This document shows positions 44,152-51,665 of a stretch of 64,000 nt of DNA, in pieces. The stretch is from Primulina eburnea. Taxonomy: Eukaryota > Streptophyta > Magnoliopsida > Lamiales > Gesneriaceae. Every line of letters begins with the position of its first letter. The stretch's first letter is position 1. The notes beneath the pieces were generated by a model, which was not told the DNA's origin, made no database searches, and was given only the letters and a program-made list of their open reading frames with translations. The position numbers and the translations under genes are program-made. The DNA lies in the NCBI RefSeq assembly GCF_022965805.1, contig NC_133114.1, positions 1,820,761-1,884,760 of the forward strand, given 5' to 3'.

Positions 44152-46174
44152 CTCTTGTTAAAAAATCTGCAAGAATATTTTCATGAGATTTTATTATCAT
44201 AATATCAAAAATATAATTTTGACATAAAGCTTGCCATCGTAATAATCTAGCCTTCTCTGGTTTAGACTCAATTCTATTCCTCAAAAAGGCTTTAACTTGA
44301 GTGTTATCAACTTTCAAAGTGAATTTCTTTGCAAGTAAAAATAACGGCCATTTTTCAAAAGCCCTTTTTACTGCATAAAATTCCTTTTCGTTGATATGCC
44401 ATCTTATGGCTTCTGCGTCTGAGAATAACCCACTACAATATCTGCATGGTTGTTCTCCATCTGGTGTGAGCTTTGTTAATACTGCAGCCCACCAATGATC
44501 ACTGGCATCGGTATATAATACCAGATCATCCTCGTCTTGAGGAATAGCCATCTTTGGAAGATTTTTGCAAACCTTCTTTAAATGGATAAGTCCTTTTGTG
44601 TGTTCGTCTGTCCATATAAATCTAGCATCCTTTTTCAATAATGGACTGAACACCTTCCTGTGTTTTGCTAGGTTTTTAATAAACATCCCAGCAAAATTAA
44701 CAACCCCTAAAAAACTTTGAAGTTGTTTCTTGTCTTTGAGATTCTCTGGAAAATTCTGCACCTTTTCTACTATGTGTTCTTGCAGAATTATTCCTGATTC
44801 ATCGATTTCAATTCCGAGGAATTCAATCTTTCTTGTAGCAATGACTGCTTTCTTTTCAGATAAAACCAGTCCTTCTTTCTTGCAAACATTAGAGAAAATC
44901 TCCAAATGTTTAACATGTTCATTCATATCTTTGGATGCTATTAAAACATCGTCGATGTAAACAAACATAAACTTGAAATAATCTTTGAAAAGATTATCCA
45001 TCTTTCTTTGAAATATTTGGGGTGAGTTAGCCAATCCCATTGGTAATACTTCCCAAATATAATGTCCTTGAGGTGTGGAGAAAGCTGTGAATTTCTTGCT
45101 TTCTTCCTGCATCCGAATCTGATAGAATCCAGACTTGCAATCAAATTTAGAGAATATCTTGGCATTGCGAATGCAACTAATCAAGTGTTCTCTACTAGGT
45201 ATAAAATACCCATCAAACTCCAGAATCTTATTAATTTCTTGATAATTAATAACCAATCTGGGTTTTCCTCGTTTAATTTCACCATGGTTTCTTACCAGAA
45301 AACCTGGACTGCTATATGGTGACATACCTGCTTTGATTAATCCAAGGTCCAAATGTTCCTTGATTATAATCTGCATATCCCTCTGATCAATGATGTTCAT
45401 TGGGATGGGTTTACAACGGACAAATTCATACTCTTTGCCTTCCTTGATCTTAAGGCAAGCCCTGAGTTGATTTCTGTCCCACCATGCCAAGGGATCTTCG
45501 TTATAATTTTCTTTGATCCTCTTCTTGACATCTTCCAGTGATACCTTAGATTCAAACTCTACTTCATTTGTGTGTAGAGTTATCTTAAGGCATTTTATAT
45601 CTTCTGGTTGGAGTTCCTTATCTGCTCTTAACTGGAGCATTGTTTCTCCAAACCGTCTTGAATCCTTCATTTTTGGGTTCAGAAGTTTTCCTGAATCACC
45701 ACGCTTGCTGCGAAACTGGATTGGCAATTTTCTGTAAAATGTCTCCCTAAGTCTCTGGACTATGATTTTGTGAGCACATGGTGTTGTGAACACTAATCTT
45801 CTAGTCTCATTTTCTTGTGTATAGGACTTGAACATTTGTAGGAAATTATTTCCTAACAATATGTCAGCTCCTGTATCATGAAAATAAATTGGTGGTGTCT
45901 TTACCTTGTACCAAGGTGTTTGTCCAGCACCGCCAATCATGATTTCAGTCATCTTAATCCCTTTACATAAGATTAAGATTCTTCTGGAAAAATCTCTTCC
46001 AGCAATCTTGGGTAACTCTTCTTCCAAATTATTTGGAAAAACTCCTCGTTTTGCTGTACATATTCCAGCACCTGAATCAATATATGCAGCAAAGTATTCT
46101 GCCTTATATTGTTCATACAACATTCCTACTGGAATGTATATGGAGAATGGACTTGTGGTCATTGGATTTTCCAC
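44138..46174 (-). CDS. caulimovirid protease-reverse transcriptase-RNase H
   Basis: 678 residues, uninterrupted. An aspartic protease lies near the N-terminus, with the YIDSGAG active site at about residues 32-38 and ILLGNNFL further on. RT spans roughly 230-460, with GKPRLVINYQEIN, FSKFDCKSGFYQIRM and the catalytic VYIDDVLIAS near residue 405. RNase H starts at LYTDASD (about 552), with further acidic residues at EKEFYAVK and VDNTQ. There is no integrase, as expected for Caulimoviridae. It replicates the genome by reverse transcription of pregenomic RNA and processes viral polyproteins. The start overlaps the movement-protein frame by 16 bases, which suggests translation by reinitiation or leaky coupling. 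RT motifs are of caulimovirid type (PMGLANSPQIFQ). Confidence 0.93.
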   Translation of the reverse strand: MENPMTTSPFSIYIPVGMLYEQYKAEYFAAYIDSGAGICTAKRGVFPNNLEEELPKIAGRDFSRRILILCKGIKMTEIMIGGAGQTPWYKVKTPPIYFHDTGADILLGNNFLQMFKSYTQENETRRLVFTTPCAHKIIVQRLRETFYRKLPIQFRSKRGDSGKLLNPKMKDSRRFGETMLQLRADKELQPEDIKCLKITLHTNEVEFESKVSLEDVKKRIKENYNEDPLAWWDRNQLRACLKIKEGKEYEFVRCKPIPMNIIDQRDMQIIIKEHLDLGLIKAGMSPYSSPGFLVRNHGEIKRGKPRLVINYQEINKILEFDGYFIPSREHLISCIRNAKIFSKFDCKSGFYQIRMQEESKKFTAFSTPQGHYIWEVLPMGLANSPQIFQRKMDNLFKDYFKFMFVYIDDVLIASKDMNEHVKHLEIFSNVCKKEGLVLSEKKAVIATRKIEFLGIEIDESGIILQEHIVEKVQNFPENLKDKKQLQSFLGVVNFAGMFIKNLAKHRKVFSPLLKKDARFIWTDEHTKGLIHLKKVCKNLPKMAIPQDEDDLVLYTDASDHWWAAVLTKLTPDGEQPCRYCSGLFSDAEAIRWHINEKEFYAVKRAFEKWPLFLLAKKFTLKVDNTQVKAFLRNRIESKPEKARLLRWQALCQNYIFDIMIIKSHENILADFLTRDGQH

Positions 46175-47394
46175 ATTTTATCTTCTGCCATAAACTCCAT
46201 TCCATACTCTAGACGTTTCCAAGGTTTATGTTCCTCGAGAAACTCTAGCCCAAGAATCAATCGTTCTGATTCTTTTCCTGGAATTCCTTGAATATGAACC
46301 TCCAATTCTCCGATATTAATCAGTCCTTGGTAAGTTCCTATCATCGGTTGTTCCAAATAGTATATTGAATTACAAGGAAATTGATTCCTTTGTTTTGTAA
46401 TATCAAATACTATTTCTACTTCCTTCCAACCTTCTGGGCATCTGAGCTTTCCTATTGTAGAAAAATTTTTCAACTCCTGTTGGGTTTCTATGACAGGCTT
46501 TTTATCCCATCTGTAACTTGTAATTCTATCTCCTTGAAAAGATAGTCTTCTTGGTTCCAGTCTAAGACTTTGATTTCTCTGTAGAATCGGTTTGTCTTGG
46601 ATCTGGATATCTGTTTCCTGTATTAAAGGAAACTCAATTCTTTCTGGATAAATTGCCTGCGCAACTTTTCCAAATATCTCAGGTATTTCAATAAACTCGT
46701 TTCTAATAAACAATTCAGAATGATGTGTATTAGATAGAGCATATGAAATCTGATAGGTAATAGAATATGGTCTATTGCCTTCCTTCATCAACCTTTTTTC
46801 CTTGAAGTTCTGATGTAATGTCAAGGCTCGGCTGAAATCTCGATCTGCCAGGTTGTAGGCTATCCTTGGATAGATTACTCCTACAATTTTTCCTGCACAG
46901 AGGTTTCCTGAGATTGTTCCCAGTACTGAATCTTGTAGATTCCCCATTCTTTTATCGCATATGGCGATATCAATTGGTGAATCTATCCCTTCTTTGAAAG
47001 TAGCCTTTATCATAATCTGGATTGCTCCTATATGAATCCAGGACATAGTCCTTGCTACTTCTATCTTGAGTTTTTGTAATTCCTCTTTTATTTCTTCGGA
47101 AGGAATTAACTGCATCTCCATTCTATTTCCTGTAAGTTCCATTGGGATTGCCATTTCCCTTCTAGAAACTTTATAGATTAGATGATGCTTTCTGCTTCTT
47201 AGGCCAAGACTTCCTAAGAACTTTTCTACCTGTCCTGCAGAGAAACCTTGGTATCTCTGTAGACTTGGATTCTCTCTCATGATTCTTTGAACCATGTTAT
47301 GAGATATTGTTGTCTGGCTAAAAAACCCAGACAAATCTTCATGTGTTTCGTGTCGAAACACCTCGTTTTCAGTCAGATTCCGATTCTGTTCCAT
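46159..47394 (-). CDS. caulimovirid 30K-type movement protein
   Basis: 411 residues, uninterrupted. The 30K-superfamily core lies at about residues 135-215, with HIGAIQIMIKATFKEG, SPIDIAICDKR and a following GNLCAGKIVGV segment. This pattern is characteristic of caulimovirid movement proteins, which form tubules through plasmodesmata and bind virions or nucleic acid. A C-terminal region (about 340-411) with IQGIPGKESERLILGLEFLEE may be an extra domain. The frame starts 26 bases before the end of the capsid frame (47369-47394) and ends 16 bases inside the RT frame. Gene order capsid, then movement, then RT differs from Caulimovirus, where movement comes first. Confidence 0.85.
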   Translation of the reverse strand: MEQNRNLTENEVFRHETHEDLSGFFSQTTISHNMVQRIMRENPSLQRYQGFSAGQVEKFLGSLGLRSRKHHLIYKVSRREMAIPMELTGNRMEMQLIPSEEIKEELQKLKIEVARTMSWIHIGAIQIMIKATFKEGIDSPIDIAICDKRMGNLQDSVLGTISGNLCAGKIVGVIYPRIAYNLADRDFSRALTLHQNFKEKRLMKEGNRPYSITYQISYALSNTHHSELFIRNEFIEIPEIFGKVAQAIYPERIEFPLIQETDIQIQDKPILQRNQSLRLEPRRLSFQGDRITSYRWDKKPVIETQQELKNFSTIGKLRCPEGWKEVEIVFDITKQRNQFPCNSIYYLEQPMIGTYQGLINIGELEVHIQGIPGKESERLILGLEFLEEHKPWKRLEYGMEFMAEDKMWKIQ

Positions 47395-48811
47395 CAGATT
47401 CTTCCTGACTTAAGACTTCCTCTTCTTCATATATACTCTCATCTGAGGCAATGTCCTCAAATTGGTATACTTGAATGAGATCTTGGTAATAAACTGCTTC
47501 TTCAATATCCGGAGTAGGATCAAAACGTTTAATACCTCTTTTCTCATTTTCTGGACAATTGGTCGAGATATGACCTCTTGCTCCACATGTCCAGCAATTA
47601 CAATCCTTGAAACTTTCATTGGCTCTAGTATGAGCTCTTCTGAAAGTTTTTTTTGTAGGTGTTCTTCCTGTGCTTCGAGATGAACTTGATGCCTGGGATG
47701 ATATCCTACTTCTCGATGGTCCGCTTCTTTGTCCAGATTTATAAGATCTGGCTTTCTGTCTAGACCATACGGTTCTTGGTTTCCAAGAACTTCTTCCACT
47801 TCGTGCATAAGGATGAGTCCTAAAACTTTTCCTTTTATGTTTCTGTGGTTTACTTCCAATAATTGTTGGAAGATCATTTTCCTTACAACACAAAGGAGTT
47901 CTTTTGTTGATACCCCTTAGTCGTTTGTAATTCTTTTGTAATGCTGCCATGTGACACCATTCTGCTAATTTCCCTTTAAGGAAAGAGGCTCTTCTTGCCA
48001 ATGTATCTGGATTACCAGGTACGTATTCCCCTATGAGCATTTCTCTCCAAGGGCTTGGCATTTTTGCGAAGAAAAGCTGCATAGCTATATCTTCTTCGAC
48101 TCCTGAATTCCATCTATATTTGGTGAATAACATAATGTATTCATCTACCAAACATATATCATGTAATTCAAGACTATACAGAGCTTGCGTATATTTTTTC
48201 TTTTTCTCTGTATCTTGACTATTGAAATAGTCTACCCCTATAAAGTGTGCTTTGAATAGGGTAGCCATCTTTCCAGCGATCTCACTAAGAGATTCCCCAA
48301 CTAGGACTGACTCTTTCATGTCTGATGAAGTCATGTCCCAAGCAATTTTTACTGATCCCATAAGACTCATTTCTAAAAGTTTAATGAATCCTTCTTTGTT
48401 GAGATCAAGTGTTCCTGCTGCGATCCTCATAGCAGATGTCCAATCGTCTATGAGATCTTCTCTGTTTTTGAAGTCCAATACATCAAGGTTAAGCATCACC
48501 CCGTAAGGATGTATATGATCTAAAACAGTTTTCCCATAGGGTGTTTGGTGCAAAGGAATTTGAGTTCTCCTTGCCCTTGTTCCCGCTGGGTGTGATCCTC
48601 CACCAGTATGGAAATCAGTCTGAGATTCTCTCATATTTATATTATGAGATCCCATACTTTCCCTTGGTGGTTCCTGGGAAGATGACCAGGTTATTGCAGG
48701 TGGTGTTTCACCTGCTGCTGTATTCATCTTTAGATCTACAACTTTGAGATTTGCGAAAGATTCCGCAAGCTCTTGTAGATCCTCCAAACCAATCCTTTCT
48801 AAAGTTGTCAT
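47369..48811 (-). CDS. caulimovirid capsid (coat) protein
   Basis: 480 residues, uninterrupted. A capsid-like helical core (about 100-300) contains WTSAMRIAAGTLDLNKEGF and QLFFAKMPSPWREMLIGEY. A strongly basic Arg/Ser/Lys-rich stretch follows (about 325-405). Then comes a single CCHC zinc knuckle, CWTCGARGHISTNC, at about 418-431, and a very acidic C-terminus (YEEEEVLSQEESDGTESESD). Basic domain, knuckle and acidic tail is the standard layout of caulimovirid capsid proteins; the knuckle binds RNA and the acidic ends are normally removed by the viral protease. It overlaps the movement-protein start. Confidence 0.9.
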   Translation of the reverse strand: MTTLERIGLEDLQELAESFANLKVVDLKMNTAAGETPPAITWSSSQEPPRESMGSHNINMRESQTDFHTGGGSHPAGTRARRTQIPLHQTPYGKTVLDHIHPYGVMLNLDVLDFKNREDLIDDWTSAMRIAAGTLDLNKEGFIKLLEMSLMGSVKIAWDMTSSDMKESVLVGESLSEIAGKMATLFKAHFIGVDYFNSQDTEKKKKYTQALYSLELHDICLVDEYIMLFTKYRWNSGVEEDIAMQLFFAKMPSPWREMLIGEYVPGNPDTLARRASFLKGKLAEWCHMAALQKNYKRLRGINKRTPLCCKENDLPTIIGSKPQKHKRKSFRTHPYARSGRSSWKPRTVWSRQKARSYKSGQRSGPSRSRISSQASSSSRSTGRTPTKKTFRRAHTRANESFKDCNCWTCGARGHISTNCPENEKRGIKRFDPTPDIEEAVYYQDLIQVYQFEDIASDESIYEEEEVLSQEESDGTESESD

Positions 48812-48869
48812 CAGATCAATTTCTTTTCTGAGACAGATTTGATTAGATTGATCATCTTTTCTTCTTCAG

Positions 48870-49181
48870 TTAAAGGTTTTGACACCACTCTGGCCTTCCT
48901 TGTTGATGTAACAAGGGTTCGGTACCAAATGATGGTGGTAACCAGCCTCCTGAAGTTCTTCTACTAGAACTTGGTTGTTGTTCTAGTTTCTGTATTCTTG
49001 TTTGAATATCCTTTAAGATCTCAAGAATTTCTTCTTGTTTCTCTAGGACCTTTTCAATCCTTTGAGGTACATAATATAGCATATTGCCATAATTTTGTAC
49101 CGTTTTCTGTATTTCTCTGAGATCCAGAGAGAGCTTAGAGGAGTCTGGTACTATCTCCAGAAATTTATTATTCTGAATCAT
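48870..49181 (-). CDS. possible virion-associated protein (VAP-like)
   Basis: 103 residues. A predicted coiled coil (about 40-72, RIEKVLEKQEEILEILKDIQ) is followed by a Ser/Pro/Gly-rich tail. The CaMV virion-associated protein has the same plan, an N-terminal coiled coil then a Pro-rich, nucleic-acid-binding tail, with a similar length (129 residues) and a position just before the capsid gene. There is no motif-level match beyond this, so the call is by architecture and position. Confidence 0.55.
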   Translation of the reverse strand: MIQNNKFLEIVPDSSKLSLDLREIQKTVQNYGNMLYYVPQRIEKVLEKQEEILEILKDIQTRIQKLEQQPSSSRRTSGGWLPPSFGTEPLLHQQGRPEWCQNL

Positions 49182-49228
49182 AAATTTTTACCTGAGGGTG
49201 CTGTTGCTTCCCTTCGTGGATCTTCTGT

Positions 49229-49426
49229 TTATACAGATCCATTGTTCTCTGAAGAATTTCTTCTGAGTAGATTTTGAAGTATGTTTTTACGGTTCTTTAA
49301 ACCTTGTAAACGCATACCTTTCGTTCTGAGTTCAGTGAAGCATGTACTTCGCTGTAATTCTTGTTCTAATTGAATTATTTCTAGGGAAATAAGTTCAATT
49401 TCGAGCTGGATGGTAGTCCCTGGCAT
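49229..49426 (-). CDS. small viral ORF, coiled-coil protein
   Basis: 65 residues, with heptad-like Ile/Leu/Glu spacing in its first half and a basic second half. It begins two bases after the stop codon of the preceding small ORF and sits in the position of aphid-transmission or accessory genes in some caulimovirids. No motif recognised; function unknown. Confidence 0.45.
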   Translation of the reverse strand: MPGTTIQLEIELISLEIIQLEQELQRSTCFTELRTKGMRLQGLKNRKNILQNLLRRNSSENNGSV

Positions 49427-49428
49427 AT

Positions 49429-49674
49429 TTAACAGATCATTGAAGATCTGGTCTTTTCGGCCTGTAAGAGTCTACCTTTTGTGTATGCAAGGTTTTGCAA
49501 ACACTGCTGTCTTTCATCAGGAGATAAATTTCCTTTGTTCTCCTGTTTCTGATATCTAACAATAGTTAGATAAACTTGTGTATATTCCAAAATATTGGAA
49601 TAGTTCTTGTAAATTATTCTCCTCGAACTAAAGTTCGGATTCATAATTTTTTCGAAATTCTCCTTCTCATACAT
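49429..49674 (-). CDS. first small viral ORF
   Basis: 81 residues, starting about 50 bases after the primer-binding site, so it is the first sizeable ORF on the pregenomic RNA. Charged, with no signal peptide, membrane segment or known motif. It may be a real accessory protein or part of the leader ORF set; its close spacing to the next ORF favours expression. Confidence 0.45.
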   Translation of the reverse strand: MYEKENFEKIMNPNFSSRRIIYKNYSNILEYTQVYLTIVRYQKQENKGNLSPDERQQCLQNLAYTKGRLLQAEKTRSSMIC

Positions 49675-49723
49675 TTAATTACTAGTAATAATAAAATTTT
49701 CGTGTTTGAAATAAATTAACCAT

Positions 49724-49735
49724 GCTCTGATACCA
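49724..49735 (-). other. pararetrovirus primer-binding site, tRNA-iMet
   Basis: The plus strand reads GCTCTGATACCA, so the minus strand reads TGGTATCAGAGC, the universal caulimovirid minus-strand primer site and by convention the genome start. It lies immediately upstream of the small ORFs and confirms the genome's orientation and completeness at this end. Confidence 0.92.
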
Positions 49736-49895
49736 TTTTGTGAAGCGCGGAGGATCAATTAAAGAAAATAGAGAATAAGGGTAGTTTTGTCAATTCTATA
49801 GGTTTAGGGAGTTAAAAGAGAGTTTTTGATGGCTAGGGAGTTAGGAACAAGTTAAGTTTGGGTTTAGGGATTTAGGAGCAATTTCCCCTTATTAT

Positions 49896-50213
49896 AATGA
49901 ATTTTTATATTATGAATGATATAGTCTTTGAAATATTCAAAAGTTTAGATGAAGATTAAAAAAAATATTTTAGTAATTTTAAAATTTTTGGAAAGTGGAT
50001 GATAGTGATAAAGGAATACATAAATCTATGAAAATAGATTTTTAAAATATTTTTTATTAAATGAAAGTATTTATAATTTTAAATAGTATCGTAGGTATTT
50101 TAAAAAATTCATCGAAACATCAAAGTTAGTTATTATAGATGACTTGGAATAAATACAATAATAATTATGATAATATAGATTATATAGTGTATATATCTTA
50201 AATTTAATAAAAT
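49896..50213. other. intergenic, nothing recognised
   Basis: AT-rich spacer between the TIR/virus unit and the hAT MITE. No gene, repeat boundary or RNA gene seen. Confidence 0.5.
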
Positions 50214-50221
50214 AGTATATA

Positions 50222-50272
50222 TAAGGATATAAACGAGTCGAGCCGATTAATATCAGGGTCGAGTTTGGTTCA

Positions 50273-50336
<64 letters not shown>

Positions 50337-50896
50337 TATCGAGCTTGATTCAAACTTTTATCACTAGGCTCGAGCTCGGCTCGTTTAAAAAATATTAAGC
50401 TCGCGAATAGCTCGATCTCGATCTTGATTAACATATTTAACAATTTTGGCTCGAAATTGACTCATTAAACAGATTTATTTTCAAGCTCGTTTTTGATCTC
50501 TTCGAGCTTTATCATCCAAATATTAAATAATATATAAAAATTTAAAGAGTGGGCTTCTCATTTTTATAGCATTTATATATCTTCTATTTTACCAAAATTT
50601 CGATGTTGGACAAAACAAATAAACAATACATGTTGCCTTCCAATGTTACATTCGCTGCTCAATAAACTTGCCCAACAAACTAGCCGAGCTCGGGCCACAT
50701 AAATGATATGAGCTCGTGAACAGGCTCGCGAGTTTTCGAGCCAAATACCTTAAGCTTGATTTCGGCTCGATAAAAATGTCGAGTTCGATTTTGGACTTCA
50801 GCTAGACTCTATAAACTTAACGAACAATCTCGAATGAGCTTTTTATCAAACTAAACTATGAATAGCTCACCATGACTTGATTCGTTTACATCCCTA
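50222..50896. mobile_element. hAT-type MITE with (TA)n core
   Basis: Inverted termini TAAGGATATAAACGAGTCGA and, read from the other end, TAGGGATGTAAACGAATCAA differ only by transitions. The flanks AGTATATA (50214-50221) and AGTATAGA (50897-50904) form an 8-bp duplication with one mismatch, the hAT length. The interior is filled with TCGAGCT/GAGCTCG words and a TA microsatellite (about 50278-50328). No transposase. Same family type as 15634-15998. Confidence 0.8.
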
Positions 50897-51044
50897 AGTA
50901 TAGATTGTATCATAACAATGACAAATATTATTGAAATATGAAGATAATTATTTCGATCAAGTATAGACTAACCCTAAATCGTAATTGCAGTGACATATTT
51001 TCACATTTATTACTCTATAATATAATCAAGAAATATACATATTT

Positions 51045-51258
51045 CTTGAGTCAATCACCACACAATAAAATAAAAATTATTGCATCCTAAAAAGAAACAT
51101 ACATATATATAGTTAAACATATAACAAATATATCATACATAGATATTTATAATAATTATGTCGTCGAATTTTTTAATTCTCTCATCAGATTTTGATAAAT
51201 AAAATGTATGCATTGAATTTTTTATATTGTAATAATTGTTATATAAATCTCGTGTGTG

Positions 51259-51291
<33 letters not shown>

Positions 51292-51386
51292 TTTTTGAAA
51301 TATGTATGTATATATATATATATATATTTATGTTTCTTTTTAGGATGCAATAATTTTTATTTTATTGCGCGGTGATTGACTCAGGA
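51045..51386. repeat. short perfect-arm hairpin (inverted repeat) upstream of QCR6
   Basis: Arms 51045-51101 and 51330-51386 are inverted copies of about 56 bases with about three mismatches, sharing AATAAAATAAAAATTATTGC and GCATCCTAAAAAGAAACAT. The loop is about 230 bases and AT-rich, including TA runs that could lengthen the pairing. It ends very close to the presumed QCR6 transcription start. It may be a MITE or a fold-back RNA precursor; no target duplication is evident. Confidence 0.75.
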
Positions 51387-51665
51387 ACATTCCTAAAAGA
51401 TAAACCTAAACACCCACTTCATTAAATTTACATCGACCGTCCTCCCGTCTCCGGCTTGCGTCGCACCTCCACTCATATCCGCCGTCCGCATCCACAGGTA
51501 AGCCACGCTAATTTACATGTTAGATCTTTTTTTCTGTAAGAACTCTTAATCGACGTTTTTACTCCAGTTATTTGTCGGCGTATCACATTTCCGTGTAAGA
51601 TCGATTGAATTTGGCCGAATTTTTTTGCAGGTTTTTTCGCTAGATATTTTTCTGTTACTTTAACT

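Larger units (their letters stand above)
41820..49753 (-). mobile_element. endogenous pararetrovirus (Caulimoviridae), one near-full genome unit
   Basis: About 7.9 kb on the minus strand holds seven non-nested open frames in a compact chain. They include a CCHC capsid protein, a 30K-type movement protein and an aspartic protease-RT-RNase H protein. A tRNA-iMet primer site precedes them, and a TATA box and poly(A) signals follow. There is no integrase and there are no LTRs, which together with the movement protein separates it from retrotransposons and fits plant pararetroviruses. The size equals a typical caulimovirid genome of 7-8 kb. The linear copy appears to be cut in the leader region between poly(A) signal and primer site. 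The four large frames lack stops, suggesting recent integration or selection. Genus not assigned. Outer limits are estimated from the TIR arms. No statement about activity can be made from sequence alone. Confidence 0.9.
41682..49891. mobile_element. terminal-inverted-repeat element enclosing a pararetrovirus genome
   Basis: The arms 41682-41797 and 49776-49891 align as inverted repeats over 116 bases without gaps. The outer 13 bases (TAAGGGGAAATTG) are identical, and inner matches include ACTCCCTA at arm positions 51-58, AACTCCC near 79-85 and CCCTTA at 111-116. Similarity may extend to an AATTGAT about 20 bases further in. The flanks fit either TTA (3 bp, if the arm starts TAAGGGG) or ATTAT (5 bp, 41678-41682 and 49891-49895, if it starts AAGGGG); the AT context makes the choice ambiguous. 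There is no transposase. Everything between the arms is virus-like, so either a virus integrated in the middle of a ~280-bp MITE or the TIR unit carries a viral cargo. The superfamily is uncertain. Confidence 0.7.

Noticed and set aside
42739..48811. Gypsy retrotransposon instead of virus at 42-49 kb
   Set aside because: There is no integrase and there are no LTRs, but there is a 30K movement protein and a caulimovirid promoter/poly(A) layout.
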